This document shows, in pieces, positions 1 to 4,631 of a stretch of 6,154 nt of DNA. The position numbers and the translations under genes were made by a program. Origin of the DNA: Candidatus Moranbacteria bacterium CG_4_9_14_3_um_filter_42_9 (lineage in GTDB: Bacteria; Patescibacteriota; Minisyncoccia; Moranbacterales; UBA2206); contig PFVN01000042.1 in the NCBI GenBank assembly GCA_002790635.1, forward strand, positions 1 to 6,154. The letters run 5' to 3'. The notes beneath the pieces are model-generated. The model did not search any database, was not told where the DNA came from, and saw only the letters and a program-made list of their open reading frames with translations. The number at the start of each line of letters is the position of its first letter. Position 1 is the stretch's first letter.

Positions 1-929
1 CTCATGACTCCAGCGGAATATTCCCGCCTTGTCAGCTCTCCCTGATTGGCAGTGTGTCCGGTATAGCAGAAATTCCTGAATCCGATAATTTTCTGGTAGA
101 TATTCGGCGTTGATTCATTCATCGTTTTTCGGAATTCCTCTCCATTAACATAGAACTCATCGAAGATGACCTGCATATCCGGACGATTGTACAGAACCAC
201 TTTAAGATCCTCAGGCGCAATAATCCCTGAGCGGGCGTTATTGAGCAAAAACCCGTTTCTCGGCATTTTCGCAAGCTGTTTTATCGTGATGGACTTTTCC
301 GTGGCGGGAATGAGCACCGAATGGATCGATGCCGCATCTGCGATTTCAAAGGCTTCCCTTAAATCGGCAATGTATCCGAATCCTGATTCGCGAAGTTCCC
401 GCTTCTCGCCTTTTCCGCCCGCATACACAATTTCCTTGAACCTGCCTTTTGCCAGCTCCATAACGCGCCCGCCGATGGTGCCAGCTCCGACAATGAGAAG
501 CGTCTGATTTCCGAGAATTGCGTCCCTGTGAATCGAAATCTCCTTGTTTTTGGCCATCACTCCCTGCAACCGAAGAGGGTTATAAAAAGTGAGTTGCTGA
601 AGAGTCGTTTGCGCTACTGCCTCCTGGCCTCCTCCCGTTGCAAAAACCCTGCCCCGCACTTCTTCCCATGTGCCTGGGAAAGCCGTGCTGGCCTGGATTC
701 CGGCAAAAATAAACTGGAGCTTCTGCGGAATATTCTCCAAAACATACGGGGTTATTACTTCATTCCCGCCCATAATAAGAATGTCGGAGTTTTTGAGAAC
801 CTCAACACTTCCTTCCTCGCTCATCGAACATCCAACCGAAACAAGTTCGTAGTTAGAGTTTAAATAAGTAAGCAGTTCCTCGGTGAATATGCCGGGACAT
901 GTTAAAACTATCCGCCGGGTCCTTTCCAC
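1..929 (-). CDS. D-2-hydroxyacid dehydrogenase-like protein, 3' end cut by window
   Basis: Reading the minus strand from a GTG at 929 gives 309 open codons with no stop before base 1, so the C-terminus lies outside. The start is set by a perfect AGGAGGT Shine-Dalgarno five bases upstream. The protein looks like the NAD(P)-dependent D-isomer-specific 2-hydroxyacid dehydrogenase family, which interconverts 2-keto and 2-hydroxy acids in the cytoplasm. Visible signs are the Rossmann loop VGAGTIGG (147-154), a segment LAKMPRNGFLLNNARSG (219-235) matching the family's 'mk..a.liN.aRG' block with the catalytic Arg at 233, Asp257 at the family spacing, and a terminal TGHTAN (His292) in place of 'PHiA'. 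The catalytic Glu is probably Glu264 or Glu265, slightly displaced. The end of beta strand 2 reads VYAGGKGEKR without the usual NAD-binding Asp, which hints at NADP. It follows the GMC gene by 27 bp, so it is probably in the same operon. The N-terminal half is divergent and the substrate cannot be told. Confidence 0.85.
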   Translation of the reverse strand, partial: MERTRRIVLTCPGIFTEELLTYLNSNYELVSVGCSMSEEGSVEVLKNSDILIMGGNEVITPYVLENIPQKLQFIFAGIQASTAFPGTWEEVRGRVFATGGGQEAVAQTTLQQLTFYNPLRLQGVMAKNKEISIHRDAILGNQTLLIVGAGTIGGRVMELAKGRFKEIVYAGGKGEKRELRESGFGYIADLREAFEIADAASIHSVLIPATEKSITIKQLAKMPRNGFLLNNARSGIIAPEDLKVVLYNRPDMQVIFDEFYVNGEEFRKTMNESTPNIYQKIIGFRNFCYTGHTANQGELTRREYSAGVM

Positions 930-934
930 GATAC

Positions 935-941
935 ACCTCCT
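935..941 (-). promoter_or_regulatory. Strong ribosome binding site for the hydroxyacid dehydrogenase
   Basis: AGGAGGT on the minus strand, five bases before the GTG at 929. It decides the non-ATG start of this gene and lies inside the 27-bp gap after the GMC stop codon. It is the best Shine-Dalgarno in the window. Confidence 0.85.
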
Positions 942-956
942 TTTTAATGTGCTTTT

Positions 957-2519
957 TTATTTGAATTTTTCTGTAAGATGACTTGCTAGCCTAGCAGCCA
1001 AAGCCTGCGTTGTCAAGGTTGGGTTCACCGCTCCGCTCGTTGGAAAAACCGAGTTTCCGCAAATATACAGATTATCAAGATCATGCGCTTTAAGATTTTT
1101 ATCAACGACCGATTTTTTTGGATCATTTCCCATTCTAGTGGTTCCCATCAGATGAACAAAGAGTGGAGCCCGGAACATTTCAATGGCTCCCGCCGCCCGC
1201 ATGATAGCTTCCATTTTTTGATAGCCGACTTCAATCATTTTCTTCTCGTTATCGCCCATTGAAAATGTTGCTGCTGGAATTGGCAGCCCGAATTCATCTT
1301 TTTCCGAACTGAGTTCCACCCGGTTATTTTCTTGAGGCAACACTTCGCCGATCATTCCCAGCTGCAGCCAGAAGTTATATTCCCGCATAAAATCCAATAA
1401 TTTCTGCCCCCAAAGATCATTCCGGGCGCTGGCCGCCAGAAGAGCAAAGCTGATCGGACGGCCGGAATACGGAGCAAGCGTATAACCGCGCGCAAAATTA
1501 TTGACTGGATCCGTTTCGTAAAAATCTTGCGTCAGGCTGGTCACTGGAGGATTGTGATAAACATACAGCGGATCTTTGAATTTCGCGTAAACCACATGAT
1601 CGGTGTGGCACATCAGATATTTTCCGACAATTCCGGATGAATTGGCCAGTCCTTGCGGATGCTTTTTGCTTTTATTGTTCAGGAGCAATCGCGGAGTTTC
1701 GATCGCAAAAGCGCTTAAAATTAGAATTTCACAATTCAGCTCGTGTTCTTTCCCATTTTTTATATAAACAAGGCTTTTTGCCTTTTTTCCTGTTTCATCC
1801 AAATTTATCCTGGTTACCATCGCCTCGCTGATCACTTGGCCTCCGGCTTTTATGCCTCTCGGAATATAAGTAATCAAAGTTGAGGACTTGGCTTTCGGTT
1901 TGCACCCCTGCTCGCAGAAACCCCGGTTGATGCAGGGCTGCCTGCCGGTGAGAGGTTCGGTTATGCAGGCCAAAGGGCAGGACGCGACGCGAATATCAAG
2001 TTTCTCAGCGCCCAGTTTGAATCTTGCATCCATACAGCTTTGGCGATGAGCGCGCATCGGATAGCCTTTGGATCGCTCGACCCAGGGAAAATCATCCGGA
2101 CCGGAAACCGGCAAGCCTTCTTCAATTTCCAGATAGTGTTTTTCTAAATCATCGTAGTCTATCGGCCAGTCAACGCCGACGCCGTCAATTGTTCGGGTCT
2201 TAAAATCGGACGAATGCATCCGGAGCGACATCATGGTGTAGTGCACGGTTCCACCACCCACGCCCTTGCCGCTTGTCCCGCCGCCGAGATCCAAGGGATT
2301 TTCTCCCAGGCTTATGCGCGGATCGTTCCATTTGGTCTTTTCCATTTCCCGCTCGTCGCTCACGAAATCATTGTCGCTGTCCCAAAACGGACCTGCCTCC
2401 AGTCCGACCACGTCAAAACCGGCTTCGGCCAGCTTGCCGAACAAAACTCCGCCAGCCGCTCCGAGTCCGACGATCGCGATCTGAGTTTTTTGCGGAAAAT
2501 CATTCTGCATATTTTTCAT
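957..2519 (-). CDS. GMC-family FAD-dependent oxidoreductase (gluconate/sugar dehydrogenase-like)
   Basis: A 520-residue flavoprotein of the glucose-methanol-choline family, closest in layout to catalytic subunits of gluconate 2-dehydrogenase and FAD-glucose dehydrogenase, which oxidise a hydroxyl of a sugar, polyol or aldonate. The FAD Rossmann motif GLGAAGG spans 18-24 with Glu41 at the end of strand 2, and a glycine-rich FAD loop lies at 79-90. Five cysteines occur at 181, 185, 196, 202 and 206. The last three give C-x5-C-x3-C, the spacing of the 3Fe-4S ligands in FAD-glucose dehydrogenase. The C-terminal block has HLMGTTRMG (His456) and GAVNPTLT (Asn499), the His/Asn pair expected at the active site. 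No signal peptide is seen. The ATG at 2519 is chosen because GGGAG lies seven bases upstream and the Rossmann fold starts soon after. An ATG at 2537 with GGAG is also possible. The frame stays open to 2732, but that part lies inside the upstream gene. It overlaps the subunit 3 gene by 20 nt, suggesting coupling. The substrate is unknown. Confidence 0.93.
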   Translation of the reverse strand: MKNMQNDFPQKTQIAIVGLGAAGGVLFGKLAEAGFDVVGLEAGPFWDSDNDFVSDEREMEKTKWNDPRISLGENPLDLGGGTSGKGVGGGTVHYTMMSLRMHSSDFKTRTIDGVGVDWPIDYDDLEKHYLEIEEGLPVSGPDDFPWVERSKGYPMRAHRQSCMDARFKLGAEKLDIRVASCPLACITEPLTGRQPCINRGFCEQGCKPKAKSSTLITYIPRGIKAGGQVISEAMVTRINLDETGKKAKSLVYIKNGKEHELNCEILILSAFAIETPRLLLNNKSKKHPQGLANSSGIVGKYLMCHTDHVVYAKFKDPLYVYHNPPVTSLTQDFYETDPVNNFARGYTLAPYSGRPISFALLAASARNDLWGQKLLDFMREYNFWLQLGMIGEVLPQENNRVELSSEKDEFGLPIPAATFSMGDNEKKMIEVGYQKMEAIMRAAGAIEMFRAPLFVHLMGTTRMGNDPKKSVVDKNLKAHDLDNLYICGNSVFPTSGAVNPTLTTQALAARLASHLTEKFK

Positions 2520-3090
2520 ATTTAGGCTCCCAATCATCTTTTTCTCCACAATCAAGATAGGCGTATCCTTCCGGATAGGCCGGACCGGGAAAGCCGACTT
2601 TGTCCCAAGACGCGGGATGGGAGAAATAGATGCCGATCGCATCGGATAAAACCCGGCGCAAAAAACGGTAGAGGAGGCCGCTTCCCCTTTCCTCAATAAT
2701 TTTTGAAAAAAAATCCTTAAGTTCCGCGCCACTCATCTTTTCAATGGGTTTCGCGCAGTTTTTTTCTATATATTCGCCAACTGCCTTTAGCCCGGCGCGG
2801 TAGAATTCACCGCTCCATGGATTTTCACCGTAACGCACGCCTTCTTTTCGGTCGCTCAATCCTTTATCGACGGCTTCCGCAATTTTTATATAATTCGTCC
2901 CGTTTTCTTGAGGAATAGCTATGTCGGTAATAATTTTCAAGATTTTTCCCTCTTTTTCGGAAAGAAAATCAAAAGAAGAGACTGCTCCGATCTCTTCTTT
3001 CAATCTCTTCTTGATCGAATTTTGCGTAACCTTATCCCATTTATCCAATCGGTCAAGCGTGCGGTAGTTTTTATCTAAAATACGTGGCAT
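2500..3090 (-). CDS. Gluconate 2-dehydrogenase subunit 3 family protein
   Basis: A 196-residue protein resembling the small (gamma) subunit of gluconate 2-dehydrogenase and related FAD dehydrogenases. This subunit binds the GMC catalytic subunit and, in the classical enzymes, carries it through the Tat pathway as a hitchhiker. Support comes from the N-terminal 'FLSEKEGKILKIITDIAIP' pattern (42-60), the typical C-terminal YFSHP (155-159) plus GFPGPAYP (166-173), and the direct overlap with the GMC gene. Unusually, the N-terminus (starting MPRILDKNYR) has no twin-arginine motif and no hydrophobic stretch, so it is probably cytoplasmic and acts as a partner or chaperone. No clear Shine-Dalgarno precedes the ATG at 3090, and there is no better internal start. 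An 11-bp inverted repeat lies 24 bp upstream of the start. The family call is fairly firm; the role without Tat export is inference. Confidence 0.85.
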   Translation of the reverse strand: MPRILDKNYRTLDRLDKWDKVTQNSIKKRLKEEIGAVSSFDFLSEKEGKILKIITDIAIPQENGTNYIKIAEAVDKGLSDRKEGVRYGENPWSGEFYRAGLKAVGEYIEKNCAKPIEKMSGAELKDFFSKIIEERGSGLLYRFLRRVLSDAIGIYFSHPASWDKVGFPGPAYPEGYAYLDCGEKDDWEPKYEKYAE

Positions 3091-3114
3091 GCTATTTGAA
3101 TTACGTATTTATCC

Positions 3115-3146
3115 AAGCGGATTTTTTGAGCTCCGAAAATCCGCTT
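3115..3146. repeat. Perfect 11-bp inverted repeat between two genes
   Basis: Arms AAGCGGATTTT (3115-3125) and AAAATCCGCTT (3136-3146) with a 10-nt loop containing GAGCTC. It sits 14 bp after the stop of the 76-residue cysteine-rich gene and 24 bp before the subunit 3 start. No T-run follows it on either strand, so it is not a classical intrinsic terminator. An mRNA processing or stability hairpin, or an operator, are the alternatives. Confidence 0.7.
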
Positions 3147-3160
3147 AGTAAATATATAAC

Positions 3161-3391
3161 CTATTCCGCTGCTCCATTGAAACAAAAATATCCTTTGGAA
3201 AGAGAGTACTCCTCCCAAAGAGGACAGGTTCCGCAGATGCAACCCTTATCCGGAAGATCGCAAGTGGTCTTGCCTTTCGCGCAATAAAAACCCTCCATTT
3301 TGCTTTTCGGACAATCATTTGCCATCCAAGTCGGGCACTTGGGGCAAACGCATTTCATCATATTTTCTTTTGTATCCGGAACTTTAGCCAT
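3161..3391 (-). CDS. Small cysteine-rich protein, DUF2769-like (copy A)
   Basis: A 76-residue protein with ten cysteines at 14, 16, 19, 27, 37, 44, 51, 53, 56 and 70. It shares the full cysteine pattern and the MA-V--TKEN N-terminus with the gene just upstream, so the two are paralogs. The 'KCVCPKCPTW' and 'GCICGTCPLW' blocks resemble proteins annotated as DUF2769, whose function is unknown. The paired CxCxxC clusters (14-19 and 51-56) suggest metal or Fe-S binding, but no cofactor can be proven from sequence. No signal peptide or membrane segment is seen, so it is presumably cytoplasmic. The start is backed by GGGGGTG five bases upstream of the ATG at 3391. It is the last of three cysteine-rich genes before the flavodehydrogenase pair. 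The family call rests on memory of the pattern. Confidence 0.82.
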   Translation of the reverse strand: MAKVPDTKENMMKCVCPKCPTWMANDCPKSKMEGFYCAKGKTTCDLPDKGCICGTCPLWEEYSLSKGYFCFNGAAE

Positions 3392-3395
3392 AAAT

Positions 3396-3404
3396 ACACC
3401 CCCT
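3396..3404 (-). promoter_or_regulatory. Shine-Dalgarno-like sequence for DUF2769 copy A
   Basis: The minus strand reads AAGGGGGTG then TATTT before the ATG at 3391, one mismatch from the ideal AAGGAGGTG. It supports this start, in contrast to the two upstream small genes, which have none. Confidence 0.6.
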
Positions 3405-3517
3405 TTTCGTTAAATTTGATAGGCGAAGCACATTAGATACTACATTAAAAATCTTCTTAAATTGCGCCATTAAATATCCGGCTCGCTCTTTTGACTTCAA
3501 GATAGTTCCTTATTTTT

Positions 3518-3799
3518 TTATTTCCCGCCTTTTGCCAAACAAAAGTATGTCTTGTCCAGGCCGTTTTCCTTGTATACTTCGCAGCTTGGGCAAATGCAGC
3601 CTTTTCCCTCTTTGATACACCGGCTTTCCTCGAAAGCGCAATACATGCCTTCAAAATGTTCTTTTTTCTCCAGGCTTCCCATCATCATGCCCAGCATATT
3701 GGCCGGCATATTTTTCATTTTGCATCCGAACGTGTAGCTCGGACATTTCATGCAGATACATTTTTTCAGGTTCTCCTTGGTTTTTGCGACTTGTGCCAT
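3518..3799 (-). CDS. Small cysteine-rich protein, DUF2769-like (copy B, Met-rich insert)
   Basis: A 93-residue protein with ten cysteines at 14, 16, 19, 26, 54, 61, 68, 70, 73 and 87. The spacing matches copy A almost exactly, except for about 18 extra residues between the fourth and fifth cysteines. That insert (about 28-49) is rich in methionine, including NMLGMMMG. The two proteins also share TKEN, KC-C-KCP, GxYCA, KGCIC and YFC, so they arose by duplication. DUF2769-like proteins have no known function; metal, Fe-S or redox roles are inferred from the cysteines only. The ATG at 3799 follows the GDCCVxC gene by 18 bp with no visible Shine-Dalgarno, so translation may depend on reinitiation or an A+T-rich leader. 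The 126 bp after its stop contain nothing recognisable beyond the next gene's ribosome binding site. Confidence 0.82.
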   Translation of the reverse strand: MAQVAKTKENLKKCICMKCPSYTFGCKMKNMPANMLGMMMGSLEKKEHFEGMYCAFEESRCIKEGKGCICPSCEVYKENGLDKTYFCLAKGGK

Positions 3800-3817
3800 A
3801 TTGTTATTATTTAAAAA

Positions 3818-4006
3818 TTAGTTTTCCTGTTTTGAGGGACATTTCACATCACCGTATGAGCAGAAGACGCAACAATCGCCATCTTTCGGCTTTATTGTCT
3901 TTTTGCAATTTTGGCATACATAAAAAAATTGGCAACTCTCTATCGGCATCAACTCCTCTCTTTCAAATCCGCAATGAGGACATTTTATTTTTGATTTTAA
4001 ATTCAT
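3818..4006 (-). CDS. GDCCVxC-type small cysteine-rich protein
   Basis: A 62-residue protein with nine cysteines at 9, 12, 25, 31, 34, 45, 46, 49 and 56. The block GDCCVFCSYGDVKCP (43-57) matches the family annotated as 'GDCCVxC domain-containing (seleno)protein', some members of which carry selenocysteine. Here every position is plain Cys, so this is a non-seleno form. The N-terminal CPHC (9-12) plus CQNC (31-34) could form a small zinc-ribbon-like knuckle, while the adjacent Cys pair suggests thiol redox or metal binding. The biochemical role is not established. It is the first gene of the minus-strand run. A sigma70-type promoter lies upstream, leaving a leader of roughly 35 nt. No Shine-Dalgarno is visible before the ATG at 4006. 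Confidence 0.85.
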   Translation of the reverse strand: MNLKSKIKCPHCGFEREELMPIESCQFFYVCQNCKKTIKPKDGDCCVFCSYGDVKCPSKQEN

Positions 4007-4047
4007 GATTGATTGCGCTACTGATATCTTTTATCTCTTTCAGTTAA

Positions 4048-4075
4048 ATCATAGCGCTTGCGGCATATAAGTCAA
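4048..4075 (-). promoter_or_regulatory. Sigma70-type promoter of the minus-strand gene cluster
   Basis: Minus-strand -35 TTGACT (4075-4070) and -10 TATGAT (4053-4048) are separated by 16 bp. Each hexamer differs from consensus by one base. Transcription would start near 4041, about 35 nt before the ATG of the GDCCVxC gene, and could cover the whole run down to the hydroxyacid dehydrogenase. Confidence 0.7.
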
Positions 4076-4126
4076 TAAGCTTATTCTATTTAAGTTCTGG
4101 CTAACATATTTTTGTTTCTTGATGAT

Positions 4127-4171
4127 CTTTTTTCGAGATTTTTGAGGCCTCCGGGTCTCTCGATAAAAAAG
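4127..4171. repeat. Inverted repeat just downstream of tRNA-Gln
   Basis: CTTTTTTCGAGA (4127-4138) pairs with the segment 4158-4171 (TCTCG, two bulged bases, AAAAAAG). An inner GAGGCC/GGTCTC helix with a TCCG loop is also possible. It begins 8 nt past the tRNA 3' end. On the minus strand the T-run precedes the stem and an A-run follows it, so it does not fit an intrinsic terminator. A tRNA 3'-processing or RNA-folding role is possible. Confidence 0.5.
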
Positions 4172-4179
4172 TCTGACTG

Positions 4180-4251
4180 TTGGGGCGGTAGGATTCGAAC
4201 CTACGCATGACGGCGCCAAAGGCCGTTGCCTTACCACTTGGCTACACCCCA
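4180..4251 (-). tRNA. trnQ: tRNA-Gln (anticodon UUG)
   Basis: A complete 72-nt cloverleaf on the minus strand. The acceptor is TGGGGTG/CGCCCCA, with one G-T pair. The D arm is GCC-AAGTGGTAA-GGC, the anticodon stem ACGGC/GCCGT with loop CTTTGGC gives anticodon TTG, the variable loop is CATGC, and the T arm is GTAGG-TTCGAAT-CCTAC. The weak U1-A72 pair is typical of bacterial tRNA-Gln and is the element recognised by the GatCAB amidotransferase in indirect charging. Position 73 is A rather than the G of E. coli tRNA-Gln. CCA is not encoded (ACAG follows), so a CCA-adding enzyme is needed. No clear promoter was found. Confidence 0.95.
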
Positions 4252-4254
4252 ACC

Positions 4255-4264
4255 TTGCCCTAAA
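4255..4264. repeat. Direct repeat TTGCCCTAAA, copy 1
   Basis: An exact 10-bp match to 4381-4390, lying just upstream (in tRNA orientation) of the intact tRNA-Gln. A similar A/T-rich tail follows each copy. It may be a trace of a tandem duplication of tRNA plus leader. Confidence 0.5.
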
Positions 4265-4289
4265 AAGATTATTTTTTCAAAGAATTTTT

Positions 4290-4343
4290 AACCCTCGCAT
4301 GCCCCGATAAAATCGGGGTGCCTTACCGCTTGGCTACTCCCCA
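4290..4343 (-). pseudogene. Truncated tRNA-Gln-like remnant
   Basis: Minus strand from 4343. It aligns without gaps to the intact neighbour through the acceptor 5' strand, D arm, a 17-nt anticodon arm, CATGCG and the 5' T stem (GAGGGTT), then breaks off into A+T-rich sequence. The first 25 nt differ from the intact tRNA at only two places. The anticodon arm is CCCCG-ATTTTAT-CGGGG, a perfect stem whose loop would read TTT. The 3' half of the T arm and the 3' acceptor strand are absent, so it cannot fold as a normal tRNA. Confidence 0.75.
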
Positions 4344-4357
4344 ATTTAAAAATAAAC

Positions 4358-4369
4358 GGCTAAAAAGCC
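4358..4369. other. Small hairpin GGCT-AAAA-AGCC
   Basis: A 4-bp stem between the tRNA remnant and the plus-strand promoter. On the minus strand it is followed by GTTTATTTTT, so it could be a very weak terminator, but no gene reading leftward ends here. It may be chance. Confidence 0.25.
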
Positions 4370-4380
4370 TTAATTCCATT

Positions 4381-4390
4381 TTGCCCTAAA
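4381..4390. repeat. Direct repeat TTGCCCTAAA, copy 2
   Basis: Second copy of the 10-bp repeat, 126 bp from the first, on the upstream side of the tRNA remnant. The two copies flank the remnant. Confidence 0.5.
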
Positions 4391-4410
4391 TTAGATAAAA
4401 AATCAACTTT

Positions 4411-4440
4411 TTGGGAAATTTATGTTAGTATGGGTATAGT
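4411..4440 (+). promoter_or_regulatory. Sigma70-type promoter of the rightward gene pair
   Basis: -35 TTGGGA (4411-4416), 18-bp spacer, -10 TATAGT (4435-4440, one mismatch from TATAAT). The start site would be near 4447, leaving a leader of about 20-25 nt before the ATG at 4470. The leader is A+T-rich and has no Shine-Dalgarno. Confidence 0.5.
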
Positions 4441-4469
4441 TATATAAACATCATTTTTTATATAAAATT

Positions 4470-4631
4470 ATGCCAGAGGAAACAGAAAAATATAAAAAAG
4501 AATGGAAAAAATTTCGAGACAAAATGGCTTCTTTGAGAAAAAGAAGGTCTGAAATTTTGGAAAATATTTTAAAAAAATTCGATCAACAAAAAATACAATC
4601 TTTAAGAAAAAAATTAAAAGGTGATGCTTGA
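4470..4631 (+). CDS. Small basic helical protein of unknown function
   Basis: 53 codons from the ATG at 4470 to a TGA at 4629-4631. The product is dominated by Lys, Arg and Glu with regularly spaced hydrophobics (about 13-50, for example RSEILENILKKF), as in a single amphipathic or coiled-coil helix. It has no cysteine, signal peptide or membrane segment. I do not recognise a family. Support for it being real is the promoter just upstream, the good reading frame, and an 8-nt overlap (ATGCTTGA) with the next gene, typical of translational coupling. No Shine-Dalgarno is visible. It might instead be only a leader peptide that delivers ribosomes to the large gene. Confidence 0.55.
   Translation: MPEETEKYKKEWKKFRDKMASLRKRRSEILENILKKFDQQKIQSLRKKLKGDA

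Noticed and set aside
166..863. Plus-strand open frames of 113, 111 and 60 residues
   Set aside because: They lie opposite the hydroxyacid dehydrogenase reading frame, which has clear family motifs and a perfect Shine-Dalgarno; the plus-strand products look like antisense shadows.
1637..2560. Plus-strand open frames opposite the GMC gene
   Set aside because: Composition and lack of motifs mark them as shadows of the minus-strand flavoprotein.
2520..2732. 71-residue N-terminal extension of the GMC protein
   Set aside because: It lies inside the subunit 3 gene in another frame, has no family resemblance, and the Rossmann fold begins just after the ATG at 2519, which has its own ribosome binding site. 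A six-residue longer form from 2537 remains possible.
3457..3654. 65-residue minus-strand frame
   Set aside because: Overlaps the DUF2769 copy B gene in another frame and has no recognisable pattern; the conserved cysteine protein explains the region.
3818..4006. Selenocysteine in the GDCCVxC protein
   Set aside because: All relevant positions are Cys codons with no in-frame TGA, so no recoding is needed.
4049..4252. 67-residue minus-strand frame
   Set aside because: It runs through the tRNA-Gln gene; its first residues are just the translated tRNA.
4301..4318. Palindrome CCCCGAT/ATCGGGG as an intrinsic terminator
   Set aside because: No T-run follows on either strand, and its position matches the anticodon arm of the tRNA remnant exactly.
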